NCBI GenBank assembly: GCA_023374045.1
Contig: CM041778.1
Coordinates: forward strand, 91,384,978-91,448,977
Length of the DNA stretch: 64,000 nt
Source of the DNA: Limonium bicolor
Lineage: Eukaryota; Streptophyta; Magnoliopsida; Caryophyllales; Plumbaginaceae
Direction: 5' to 3'
Shown: one piece after another, positions 13,026 through 26,866 of the stretch
Layout: each line of letters starts with the position of its first letter
Numbering within the stretch: position 1 is the stretch's first letter
Notes under the pieces: generated by a model
What the model was told of the DNA's origin: nothing
The model's database searches: none
What the model saw: only the letters and a program-made list of their open reading frames with translations
Program-made: the position numbers and the translations under genes

Positions 13026-14831
13026 TTAAACAACATATTTCAGGTCACGATTAGGATAGTAAATCTGTTTGAGAATGGTAGCCACAAGAGAATTGGGATT
13101 GTCTATCAGTCTCCACAGTTGCTTAGACAGCATAGCCTTGTTAAAGTTTTCCACTTGTCTGAAACCCATCCCTCCTTTGTCTACATTCTTACACACTTTT
13201 GACCACTTAATCCAATGCATAGAATTACCATCACTTTTACCACTCCACCAGAAAGAGGCAAATAACGAATTGAGGTTTGCTAAGATACCTTTTGGAAGCT
13301 GAACAAGGGATATAGTAAAGATTGGGATGGCTTGGAGAACACTTTGGATCAAAACTGACCTAGTAGCTTGGGCCATGGGCTTTGACCAGGAAGAGATTCT
13401 TTTGTGGACTGAGTTTACTAGATAGGAAAAGATGTCAGCCTTGTTTTTACCCACCTTTAATGGAAGCCCCAGATATTTCGAAAAGGCAAAACTTTCCATC
13501 ACTCCTAATAGGTCAGAGATATTATTTTTGGTGTTAATGTTAAGCTTCTTGCTAAATATCAGCTCACTTTTGTCTAAATTGATCAGATGACCCGAGGAGG
13601 AGAAGAAAGTATGGATAGTATTTTTGAGGAATTGGAAATTTTTGGGGGTAGCAGCACCAAAGAAAATCATGTCATCAGCAAATGCCAAGTGTGTAATAGA
13701 GTGGCTGAGAGGGGTGAGTTTGATGCCTTTGTAATCTTCTCTAACATCCGCCTTATTAAGAGCTGAAGAGAGGGCTTCCTGGGCTAAAATAAACAACAAA
13801 AGGAGATAAGGGATCTCCTTGTCTTATCCCTCTTTCTTGTTCAAAGAAGGGGTCAGGAGTACCATTGATAAGTACTGCACAACTCACAGATCTAACACAG
13901 TTCATCGTTGGGAAAAGCCAGTTCTGAGGGAATCCCATAGCACGCAAAACATCTTCCAAAAAACACCATTCAAGTCTGTCATAAGCCTTGATAAGGTCTA
14001 CTTTGAGGGCAAAAAAACCTTTTTTTGTAGCTTGATTTTTATCCAAAAAGTGTTGGATTTCACCAGCTAGAATAACATTATCAGTCAATAGCCTTCCTTT
14101 CACAAAACCTGACTGATTTGTAGCAATAATATCAGGGAGAATATTCTGTATCCTATTAGCAAGAACTTCAGACACTATTTTGTAAACAAAGTTACAAAGA
14201 GCTATAGGTCTAAACTTATCAATATTAATATATCCACTAATCTTTGGGATTAGGGGAATATCCTCACCCCTCAAGATACTCAGGACTAAATTGGTGTTTG
14301 AAAACCCACATAATGCCAATAAGTTTTGTAAAACTTACCATTATAATCGTCTGGACCTGGAGCTTTCTCTGAACCCAACTGTTTAACTGCCTCAAAGACC
14401 TCCAAACTAATGTAAGGGCTGGACAAATCTGTAACATGATTCAAAGACAATTTACCTTCCACCGCAGAGATCAAATGACTATCAATTATAGGCAAGGTGG
14501 AAGAAAAACGTTCTTGAAAGTGATCAGTAGCAATAGATTCAATCTTATTCCAAGAATATTGCATCACCTGATCTTTGTCCAGTAAACCAAAAATCTCTTT
14601 TGACCTTTTATTTGAAGAAGCATTTGCATGAAAATACCCTAAATTCTTGTCTCCCTCGGCAATCCACCAATCTCTAGACCTTTGCCTCCACCACGTTCCT
14701 TCTCTAAACGTCAGCATCTCAATATCCAAAAGAAGCTTTTGCATGAAAATACCCTGATCAGAATCCTCCTTTGCCAGATGCTCCACTGAGATAGAGGGGA
14801 AAAGAGATAGACCTTGAGATGAGCAAAACAC
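13026..14831 (-). pseudogene. LINE ORF2 reverse transcriptase region, frameshifted
   Basis: Non-LTR reverse transcriptase motifs appear in order. An FRPIALCN block, QSGFVKGR, the LIKAYDRLEW block with the first catalytic Asp region, and RGIRQGDPLSPF lie in 14319-13756. The FADDM catalytic box and KYLGLPL lie in 13799-13026. The upstream piece (14831-14286) holds the linker between endonuclease and RT, including an EKAPGPDDYNGKFYK segment. The 14319-13756 piece is in a different frame from its two neighbours, so at least two frameshifts are present. FADDM keeps both catalytic aspartates; most LINEs have Tyr or Phe before Ala there. Conserved motifs with few lesions suggest a moderately young copy. 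Confidence 0.88.
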
Positions 14832-15403
14832 TCAATCTAGTATACTCTGAGAATTCTCTGCTCCTACCTGACATTTAGTATAAGTAGTTCTCTCTCCAAA
14901 ATAACCTATATCATTAAGATCACAATCCCTTATTGCATCTCTGAACGGTTGCATAAGGGACTCCTGTCTGATTCTTCCCCCCTCTTTTTTCGAGGCAAAA
15001 AGAATTTGATTGAAGTCACCTAAGATAATCCAAGGAATCTTAACCTGTTTTCTGATCACACGAAGAAGCCTCCAAGATAAGAACTTAAGTTTCCTATTAA
15101 CCCAGCCATAAAAACCTGTATACATAAACTTCAGATTCCCTGGGAATTTGATCTCTGCAGACATATGATGTTGAGATTGAGAAACAAGATTACAATCAAT
15201 GATACTCTTCCACAAAAGGGCGAAACCTCTACTTCTACCCCTACTGCCAACAGCCTGACCATTATAGAGCAGAAATAAACAAAAATACAGATCCATACTC
15301 TCTTTAGATTTGTGGGTCTCGATGAGAAAAAACATATCAGGTTTAAGCTTAAAGATCAAGCTTTTAACCCAATATACTGCATTGGACCTAGGCCCCTACA
15401 GTT
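14832..15403 (-). pseudogene. LINE ORF2 AP-type endonuclease region
   Basis: An NCRGLG motif, the usual start of the endonuclease in plant LINEs, is encoded at about 15383-15403. It lies in a different frame from the following PDMFFLIETH segment (15359 onwards), so a frameshift sits between them. The WIILGDFN motif, which carries the Asp and Asn of the active site, lies about 110 residues into the open part. The frame then ends at a TGA (14832-14834), and the same frame continues directly into the next part of ORF2. The domain nicks target DNA to prime reverse transcription. This copy is not expected to be functional. Confidence 0.82.
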
Positions 15404-15518
15404 TAAGGTAAGACAACTCATTGTGAAAGGCAGCCTTGCTAAGAAGCAAGGTTTGCCTGAACTTGATCACCCTTTTCTCCTGAAGAGTCATGAATAATTT
15501 TCTCTGTTTGAGACATAA

Positions 15519-17482
15519 TCACCCGAGACTTCGGTTTTGAGGGCTTTCTTTTCTTTGAAGCGGGAGCATCTTTTTTGGGGCTAGAACTACCCATATCAAA
15601 TTTGCTTTTCCTGGCCTTTGCACATGCTTTTGATTCTGTAACTTTTGGGAGATAAAACCAGCTGGAGGAGGGACCAGTCTGCCAGCTTCATTCATAATCT
15701 GAGTAATAGACTGATATATATCACTATCTTCATCCACCTTAGATTTAGCTTTTTTTTGCTACTGAATCATTGAAATTATTAAGCGCAGATACCCAGTCTC
15801 CCATTTGATAGAAGTTTCTTTTTGAAGAGGATTCAGTTGGCATAGGAAATATATGCTCAAAACCTGGAGGAGCTTTGTTGCAGTCATCTTTCTTATGTTT
15901 ACTGATATTTCTTTTAATCTTTATCTGGAGTTTCAGCTTCTTCTTCTCCATGACAACGCTATGATCACTGCAAACCTACATCCTTGGCTAGGATTATCCA
16001 GAGGAGAGATAGGATTTCCTGCAACTCCCATCTTGACTAGCCTGTTATCGGAGTTGTTAATCTTTTCAACTACTCCCTGCTCCTCATCCAGAAGATCTTT
16101 ACCCAGTCTTCTAGTATTCCCTACGGATCCAGGGGCCATATCTCTCTAGAGCTTCATCTGAATCTTTTTTTGCTAAACACTTAGATATAATGTGATCTAA
16201 TCTGCCACACCTGTAGCAGATAGTTGGCAGATTATCATAAGAAATGCGACAACATCTGTCAACTCCCCCGTTGGATACTATGATCAAATGACATAAAGGA
16301 TCAGAGACCAGAACTTCCACATTTACTTTCAAAACTTTGGAGGCAAGAGGATTTATCCTATCAGGGCATCCCACAAAGACTCCTATCTTGTTACCTATTC
16401 TTATGGTTAAAGCTTTATTGTAGAAGGAAATAGGGAGGTTATGGATAGCTACCCACACTCGGATCTTTGTAGGATTATGCTCCTTTATATTCATGTCAGG
16501 ATCAATTGGCATAACTACCAGCAATATGTTTTGGAAATGCCAAGGGCCGTTGGAAGAAATGTACTTCATGTCTGCTTCATTAGAGAATAAAAAAGTGTAT
16601 CTGTTATGCCCAACTTCATTGACTATCAGATAAGACTTCGGTTTCCACACATGGATCAAAAAATTCTGGAGAGCTTTTCCAGAGATCTTGTTTGGATGCC
16701 AAAGCCTCCCATACAAGGCTTTCTTAAGATCAGGGGAAACAACTCCCACTAGTAAGGAATCGCCATCCAGAACCTCCTTCTCAGCTGGGTGAATCTGCAT
16801 CCTAGCACAACCAGTAGTCACTTGTTCCATCTTTTCCTTTTGTTTTACTAGGATTTTCCAATTCCCCACTCTCTTATCAGAGAAGTTCAACGTAAAGTTT
16901 GATCCTTGACCACCACTGTGTAAGTAATTGTAACTGGTATCAGATTTTATGCTCCACCAGGACTGAAGCAAGCAAAGAGCGGAAGGATACAACACAAACC
17001 ACCAGTCATCCACGACACCTGATTCTTTAGCAACCTTCAGCCCAGAAAAAGCTTGAACAACAAGGGAAACTACTAGCCCGCCACTTCCCTTAGACATGCT
17101 CGAACAAGGGGTAACTAGGGAATATAAATTACCCACCCACCAGGGAAAAGAATAACTATGATTATACGTGAATTTTATAACGTTAGCTTTGCCATAACTA
17201 GAGCAGTTGGTTGAGACAAAGAGAATAGAAGAGACTTTGATGTAGCTGTGATGGGAAGGAATATTTGTCCTATCGGTTAAGTACTCATGGGTAAAGACCT
17301 CCATACCCTTGGTAAAATATCAGAAACCAAATCACTCTAAAAGTAGACGTGAACAGTGGAGCAATCGCCTCGAACTCACCTGATGATAGCGCGATACCAA
17401 AGGGTGGACCCTCCATACCCTTCTTAGGTGTTTTAGCTTGCGTTTGGTCAGTCTTTAGTGTATCCTCTGGTGCACTATTCAT
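15519..17482 (-). pseudogene. LINE ORF1 (DUF4283 + CCHC zinc knuckle), frameshifted
   Basis: The largest piece (17304-16111, 397 codons) has a DUF4283-like region (KALYGRLWHPNKISGKAL onward), a VWVAIHNLP segment, and one CCHC knuckle (C-Y-R-C-x4-H-x4-C near the C-terminus). This is the RNA-binding protein that coats LINE RNA. The N-terminal third of this piece is unlike usual ORF1 proteins, being rich in Ser, Trp and aromatic residues. A better-looking N-terminus begins in another frame at 17482. A frameshift or small insertion around 16870-17300 is therefore likely. The C-terminal linker continues in alternating frames at 16139-15933, 15951-15745 and 15737-15519. Confidence 0.75.
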
Positions 17483-17583
17483 CTAAGTATTTGACACTTG
17501 TTCATATTATCCCTTCGAACTGTCCATTTTTACTAATCACCCCCTATAATATATGGTTCTACTTTTACGGGAAAAAACTTCTA

Positions 17584-17821
17584 CTCCCTCCTTCCTGAAT
17601 TGACCATCTTGTTTACTATTTGGACATGTCGTTTGACTTCAATTTTTAACATATAAGATAAATTAATTTTTAAAATTTAAGTTTTGCATATGATTCCTTA
17701 CATGTTAAATTATATATTACAAAATTTAGTTTTATAAAATTATTTTATCTTATATGCTCAATATTGAAGTGGAAAAACGTGCCATAAAGAAAACAGAATG
17801 GTCAATTCAGGACGGAGGGAG
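17584..17821. mobile_element. Stowaway-type MITE, 238 bp
   Basis: The terminal inverted repeat is CTCCCTCCTTCCTGAATTGA at the left and its near-perfect complement ending GACGGAGGGAG at the right. TA dinucleotides flank both ends (17582-17583 and 17822-17823). The interior is AT-rich and non-coding. CTCCCTCC termini and a TA target duplication are the hallmark of Stowaway MITEs, which are moved by Tc1/mariner transposases. A second 238-bp copy lies at 31723-31960. Confidence 0.93.
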
Positions 17822-17834
17822 TATAAAACTCTCA

Positions 17835-18858
17835 GGTTATGTTCACCTCCAAACAAAACCAGCATAAATGCAGCATAAATGACAGCATATATGTGTGGCA
17901 TATGCTAGTTTAGCCTCATTTATTTATTTTTGTTGTTCGGCTAAAAGAGCATAAATGTCATAATAAATGGCCGCAACATATTCGTAGGCCCGAGCGCAAC
18001 CCATCCATAATTTCTATTTTAATAATATGGATATATGCCCAAATTATCAAAAAAAATATATATTACTTTTTCGTTTGCGCACTTTCACTTTCGTTTCTTT
18101 TCTCCCTTAGCAATGCAATTATTGTAACTATTGATTAAAAAAGCTACTTATTTTTATGACATTTTTTGCAAGTTACTTTATTTGTTACAGCTTACACAAT
18201 GTGTCAAATAATTTATAAAAAAATAGTACTAGCCGAATTTTAAAAAAACCACATTAATAATACTAATTTACAATATAATATTTATAATACCACATAAATT
18301 AATATAAAAAAAACCAATACATAACATATTTGTTGATATATGAATTAAAATATAAAAAATAAGAATGTATATAAATTTATTAGCATACAAAAGTTACAAA
18401 AATATTATATATTATTAAAAGTTACAATTTCACTAAATAAATTCACACAACATTATCAGAAAATTTGAAACTCTTGTTCTCTTTTCATTACGCTTTTATA
18501 TTTGTACGAATTATAAATCTATAGAAATAAAAATATATTGTTTAGAAGTTGCAATTTGTACTTAAATAATAAAAATTAAATTTATTAGTTATATAAATAT
18601 TTTTATTTTCTTTGTTTTCTCATATAGGTTTTTTACTCTAAATTAACTACTTATATTAATATATTGTTTGTGAATTTTTTCATTTATTTTTACTAACAAT
18701 ATAAATTTACGTAGTGTAATATAATAAATTGTAATTGTAATACGTAAACGCACCACATATAACTAAATTAACCAAATATACTGCATATATACCGCACTGC
18801 CAAACAACAGTTTTCAAAATATCTGCATTTATACCAGCGCAAACTTGCCGACAGAGCC
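17835..18858. mobile_element. PIF/Harbinger-like non-autonomous DNA element, about 1.02 kb
   Basis: The left end reads GGTTATGTTCACC and the complement of the right end reads GGCTCTGTCGGCA, fitting the GG-N-T-N-TGT pattern of PIF/Harbinger termini. A 3-bp direct repeat TCA flanks it (17832-17834 and 18859-18861). Subterminal blocks are related in inverted orientation (CCAGCATAAATGCAG at left, CTGGTATAAATGCAG as complement at right). The interior is very AT-rich and has no transposase. The usual Harbinger target is TAA/TTA, so TCA is slightly off. An alternative is another TIR family. Confidence 0.6.
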
Positions 18859-18861
18859 TCA

Positions 18862-19298
18862 ATTCCAATAACAATAACTAACTACTGCCCCAGCAGCTAC
18901 CCCAATGCTTGCTGGCTGGCTTTTCCTGTGGTGTCTCTTTCGCGTGAATATTGGGTCATAATCACCACCTTCAGCTTCGTTGACAAAATTTCAAATGTAT
19001 TTTAAATTTTCATTCTAGGAAACGGACCCATTCGTCTTTCGTGTTTGGTTCTGGTTCGCCCAAATGAAAATGTTTCCTTTTCCACACGGAAGAACTGGTC
19101 AAAGAAAGCTCAAAAGTTTTTTTTATCATTCAACTCCATCAATTTCAGTCTCCTCCAGTCAAGAAGGAAAATTCTACATAGAGACGAAGTATATCACTAA
19201 CAGCGATTCAGCGTGGAAAAACTTCTGCTCCTTATTTCGCACTTCTCCCCTTCCCGGTCCCCTGTCATCTGCGCTGGAGTAAGGTAAGGTAACCTAAC
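18862..19298 (+). promoter_or_regulatory. 5' region of the receptor-like kinase gene
   Basis: Only about 440 bp separates the Harbinger-like element from the kinase start codon. The stretch holds a 72-codon open frame (19064-19282) that ends 16 bases before the start. It has no domain and could be a uORF if transcription starts upstream of it. GGTCAA at 19095-19100 is a W-box core on the minus strand, commonly found in stress-regulated kinase promoters, but one such site can occur by chance. No clear TATA box was identified. Confidence 0.4.
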
Positions 19299-22400
<3,102 letters not shown>

Positions 22401-24240
22401 AGGCGGCACTCACTAAGGCTATAGCCTATAAGAAAGGAATCAAATGATGAGCTGATGGAAGTAAGAAGTTAACCAGTTCTCACGATGGGTTAAGAAAGCA
22501 ATCAGTTTGCTCTGCACACAGTGGTGGAGCCATGCTTTGGCTGCAGACAGTGGAGCGTGCAGGCTGCCCACACTAACCACGGTGTGGTTTGTACATAGTG
22601 GCAGTTCAATCCAGTGAGCATGACATAGACCGTTTATGTTGCAAATGAGAAGACTAAAATATATACAAACTTTAAATGCTTGTAACTTTTGAAATTATAA
22701 AAATATTTACAGTGTTTATCTAAATTCAAATTATTAAAAATAAGATTAATCATGAATATATTTTGACAAATTTAAAAATGTACATTAGTTATATGTATTT
22801 ATGATTCACCATATAAGGTTTAAAATACATTATATAACAATAATAATACTAATGATTTTAAACTTATTAGTTAATGAATCATAATATGAATTTTAATGAA
22901 TCATATCATCATTTTAGTGTATCATCGTAAATATATAAAAAATTAAACAATAATACAATACAAAACAATATTTGGTATGTATTAAAATACATGATTCACC
23001 ATATAAGGTTTGAAATATACCATATAATAATACACTACAAATTATAATAATCTTTTATCAGTTCTGAAGTTTGTAATCTAAGTCACCACTTATTAGTTAA
23101 TGAATAATAATATCAATTTTAACAAATCATAATATCAAAATTACTAAATCATATTATCATTTTGATATAACATCATAGACATGTAAAAATAAGTTTTTTT
23201 TCAAAGTTGTCAAAATATATCCATGAATGATTTGTTTTTGAAGAACTTGAATTTAGGTGAACAGTGATATAATTTTTTTTCGTTTTGGACTTATATATTA
23301 AAAATTAAAACCATTTAAAATTAATATAATTTTTTTTTAACTTCATATGCCACATAAGCATACTGACTAGACTGCCACATAAGTCGTGAAAACCATTGTG
23401 CAGGTCGCTAGTGGCAGTGGCGATAGTTCCACCTTTGGCTGGGGGGTCTAGACTTCTAACTTCTAAGTGCTAATGATATCACTTTTTTTTACTAATGTTC
23501 TATATAATATAGTCTATTTGGTTAAATTTAGTTTGATTTATTAAACTTATTAAAGATATTACTATTATGCTTATTCTTTTTAATTACAATTAGTTCATTT
23601 TAATTTGTCCGGTGTTATGTGTAAATAACAAAATAGATTGAAAACATTAAGTGATGTATTAAGTGTCTTATATGTATATTTTTATTTTTATAACTATAAT
23701 TTGTACTCAAGTTTGTTTCTGAAATATAAAGTGAGTAATCTTATTTTAAAATTAAAGTCAAGCTAACGAATTCTAGTAAATGTAGTACATTATATATAAA
23801 TTACTACTATGTTTTAGGTTTTAAATTATTTATAAAAATATAACCTTTAAAATCATACTTTAAATAATTAATATATATTATCTTTTAAATATTTAACAAT
23901 GACATTAAATACTCAAACTCGAGCTTATCTACTCCAATATTTAACATTTGACCCCCTAGATGTTAAATTATGGCGTCCATTCCGCATATGAGAATATCTT
24001 GAGGGTGAGAGGATTACTTTCTTATTTCGCTAGTATTTTTAGAAGTGAAGCTCTTTTGTATGATAATTATCTGACAAAGATTATTTGTAATTTGGGGAAT
24101 CCCCTCCTTGAGAGTAATCGGGTGTGGTTGGGGGAGCATGTTCCCCCTAATATTAGTATGACTTGTAAGCTAGATTTGGAACTAGCATGACATGAGGGCT
24201 TTTCCCCCTTGTGCTTGCTATGTGTTATATAATATGACCA
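22401..24240. other. AT-rich intergenic DNA downstream of the kinase gene
   Basis: No gene was identified. The stretch includes the kinase 3' UTR and a tandem duplication at 22801-23200. Two related GC-richer blocks (about 22525-22560 and 23410-23450) share CAGTGG and CTTTGGCTG in the same orientation and may be remnants of one repeat family. The rest is low-complexity AT-rich sequence. Confidence 0.5.
22801..23200. repeat. Tandem duplication, about 190 bp per copy
   Basis: ATGATTCACCATATAAGGTT starts at 22801 and again at 22991. Both copies continue through a TTATTAGTTAATGAAT block with related downstream sequence. There are two copies, diverged by substitutions and small indels. It is non-coding. 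Confidence 0.75.
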
Positions 24241-24270
24241 CAATGTTCTTAAAAAAATAAAAAAAAAGAA
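23960..24270 (+). pseudogene. Possible 3' remnant of a LINE (weak)
   Basis: A 76-codon open frame (23960-24190) ends with a VWLGEHVPPNI segment resembling the tail that follows RNase H in plant LINEs. About 60 bases after its stop, an A-rich tract (24250-24270) could be a degenerate poly(A). No RT motif is present, so this would be a heavily 5'-truncated copy. It could equally be chance. Confidence 0.25.
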
Positions 24271-24315
24271 GAATAAGTCATTGAATGAAACAGGCGCAGA
24301 GGAGCACTTCGACAT

Positions 24316-25500
24316 GAAATTGAAGTTTGCGCATCGAGTCTGTATTAAACTGTTAATGCGTGTGTGTGACTTTATCTTCTACATAATCCTGTGCAATCGT
24401 GTTCTACGGCGGGGGATTTTAGTGATACAATTTTGTAGTGAATGAATTTATGACAGTGCGGGACAAGCTTGTAAAGTAACGACAGAGACGATTCGTATTA
24501 AGAGGTTTGTCGGCAGAATGGTTTATGGCAGGTTGATTAGATGTTGTTGTTAGAGGGTTGGAGTTCAATTAACTCCATCCGCAGTAAAGAGTAAAGAATT
24601 AAAAAAAACAAAGCGACGATGTATAAGAGAAACAGAGTACTCATTCCATATTGGTGGCGTTTATAGAAGCATCGTTTCAGCTTCCAGTGGAGAGTAACGT
24701 TTTGGTTTTACAATCTATCGAAAGGAAGTATGGGTAGACAGCTCGACAATTTATGTCCCTGATACCACCATTAGATTAGAAATAATCTAGTGCTTAAAAA
24801 TTATTCAGTTACTTTTTATATGATTTTTATTTTTAAATGATAAATATTATTTATTAATTATTAGACCTACCAATTAATTTTACGTCCGTTCTAGCTATAA
24901 TTATTGCAAGTGACTTTTTAAATTCATTAATTTCGGTCAAATAAATTGGGTTGCTAGTTACCCACTCATTTACCTTTCATCTTAATCTACCAAAACTCTA
25001 TGTGAACTTTGACGTCATAGCAAAATAGAAACCACCTCCTTTCATGCTTCATTTACCGAGTTCTTTCTAAATTTGTGGACGCCGTAGAGAGAAACCACTG
25101 CTTGCACTAATCGTCGACATCATAGAAAGGGAAACCACCGCTTTCAAAATCTGATCACCGACGTCAAACAACCAGGTCTCTAGCCAAGTCTTTCATCTTC
25201 ATTTAGCAAGCTCTCTCTCATCGTGTCTAATCTTGTTTTTTCATTCATTTTCACTACACTTTCTCTCAAGTTTGTTTTTAATTTGTCTGATTTTGCTCTC
25301 TCACCATTCTTTTTGTGCTCTTTCAAGTCTTTCTTCATTCTCTTTGATTTCGCTCTACTCATTCATTCTCTCTGTTTACTGGTAACTATTTTCAGTTTCT
25401 TCACCAAAAAAACATGTGTGCCTTTATTGTATATTTTGTAGTTGAGAAGAAAGAAGGAATGGACTTCGTTCAGCACATTGCTAAAACCAAATAGAAGAGA
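24316..25500. other. Intergenic stretch, no gene recognised
   Basis: A T/C-rich block with short open frames on both strands (25180-25441) has no recognisable domain. Around 25010-25160 there are three loose repeats of a GACGTCATAG / GAAACCAC pattern. Nothing else stands out. Confidence 0.4.
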
Positions 25501-25868
25501 AAGACAACGGTAAGTTTGTTCTGGTACTAAAATTAACATGTTTTTTATAAAGTATTCAACTTTTTAAAGTTAAGTATTCGACAGTTTTTGTATAAATTAA
25601 GTGTTAGACTGTTTAGATATTAATAATACACATTTACAAAAATAAAGTACTTGATTGTATATATACTAAGTACACGAATATATATAAATAAAGTATGCGA
25701 CTTTTTTGATACAAAGTATACGAATCCATTAAAAAAGTATTCGACTCCTTTTGTATAAAGTATTCTACTGTTTTTGTATAAATTAAGTATTCGACTGTAT
25801 AGATACTAAGTATACAAATATATTGAAATAGATCAGTATTCGACTGTTTAGATAGTAAGTATAGAAAT

Positions 25869-26457
25869 TAGGGTTGTGCAAAAAAATTCCGAAACCGTGG
25901 TATCCGAACGACACCGAAGTGGATCATACCTGTTTTTAGATTAACCGTGTCGGTTCTTGCGGTATGGTTAACCGAACCATGTAAATTGACTAGTTTCGGT
26001 TTCGGTAACGGTATTGAATTTTCCAGAACGGTTAACCGCTCGGTTAACCGTGGTTAACCGATTATATAAACAATAAAATCTTCAAATATTAATGTTCACC
26101 TTATATAATAATTAATGTTAACTATTGAGGGAATATGCACAATATTATATTTTTTGACACATGTGTTAGATTTGTCACTCATGATTTAGGTGAATGATCA
26201 ATGTTATACTATAATATTAATGGTATGGTTCTCATCAATAAAAAAATACACGGCTACAAGGTTAACCGATAAAACCGAACCGAACTTAAGGTTAACCGGT
26301 TAAAACAGAATAGTAATGGAATCAGATTTTAGAAAACCGAATCCGGTTAACCGATCTAAATGGAATGGTAATGGAATTGGATTTCAGAAAACCGAAGACC
26401 CGGTTAACCGAAAGCAGTTAACTGAATAAGGCGGTTAACCTACCAAGGGCAGCCCTG
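25869..26457. mobile_element. hAT-superfamily MITE, 589 bp, with perfect 8-bp target duplication
   Basis: ATAGAAAT occurs immediately before (25861-25868) and after (26458-26465) the element. The termini are TAGGGTTGTGC at left and, as complement, CAGGGCTGCCC at right. An 8-bp duplication and CAGGGCTG-like ends are diagnostic of hAT elements. Inside, GGTTAACCG-type palindromes recur about ten times, mostly near both ends, as expected for subterminal transposase-binding repeats. There is no coding capacity. Confidence 0.92.
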
Positions 26458-26580
26458 ATAGAAATCTATAGAAATAGAGTATTCGACTGTTTAGATACCA
26501 AGTATGCAAATCTATAAAATAAGATATTTGACTGTTTAGATACAGGGTGTACTAAAGTATTCGAGTGTTTATATGTAGGT

Positions 26581-26866
26581 TACTTTGGGGACAACTGTTG
26601 GGGCTGTTGTTGGAAATTGAGAAGTTGTCTGCTAAAGGTTTTGCAGAAGTTGTTAGCTGCCGGTTTTGGTGTTTAGTGGAACGCCTGTTGGTGGTTTTAA
26701 AAAGTAGAGGTTGTTGTTAGGTCCTATTGTAGGAAACTAAGAAGCTGTCTACTGATGATTTTGCATAAGCCATCAGCTGCTAGTTTTGGGTGTTTGATGG
26801 AAGTCTGCTGATTTTAAAAATTGACAAGTTGTCGGCTGCCGGAAGTTGTTCCCCAAACAAGCTCAC
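26581..26866. mobile_element. MITE-like insert in the minisatellite
   Basis: The left end TTTGGGGACAACT and the complement of the right end TTTGGGGAACAACT form a terminal inverted repeat, and minisatellite sequence resumes on both sides. Two internal halves are similar (AAGTTGTCTGCTAAAGGTTT and AAGCTGTCTACTGATGATTT), so the insert contains a direct duplication. The exact ends and target duplication could not be fixed. Sequence related to its left part occurs inverted near 29370-29495. Confidence 0.5.

Larger units (their letters stand above)
11571..17482 (-). mobile_element. L1-type LINE retrotransposon, near full length but inactivated
   Basis: On the minus strand, an ORF1-like region with DUF4283 and a CCHC knuckle is followed by AP endonuclease, reverse transcriptase, zf-RVT and RNase H-like regions, then a poly(A) tract (ten T on the plus strand at 11571-11580). 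This order is that of plant L1-clade LINEs with a C-terminal RNase H. At least one in-frame stop and several frameshifts interrupt it. The 5' end is uncertain: the last recognisable start is at 17482, and I could not match a target-site duplication to the sequence left of the poly(A). Confidence 0.88.

Noticed and set aside
22516..23450. Single transposon bounded by CAGTGG...CTTTGGCTG blocks
   Set aside because: The two blocks are in direct orientation and diverged, with no target duplication; could be two separate repeat remnants.
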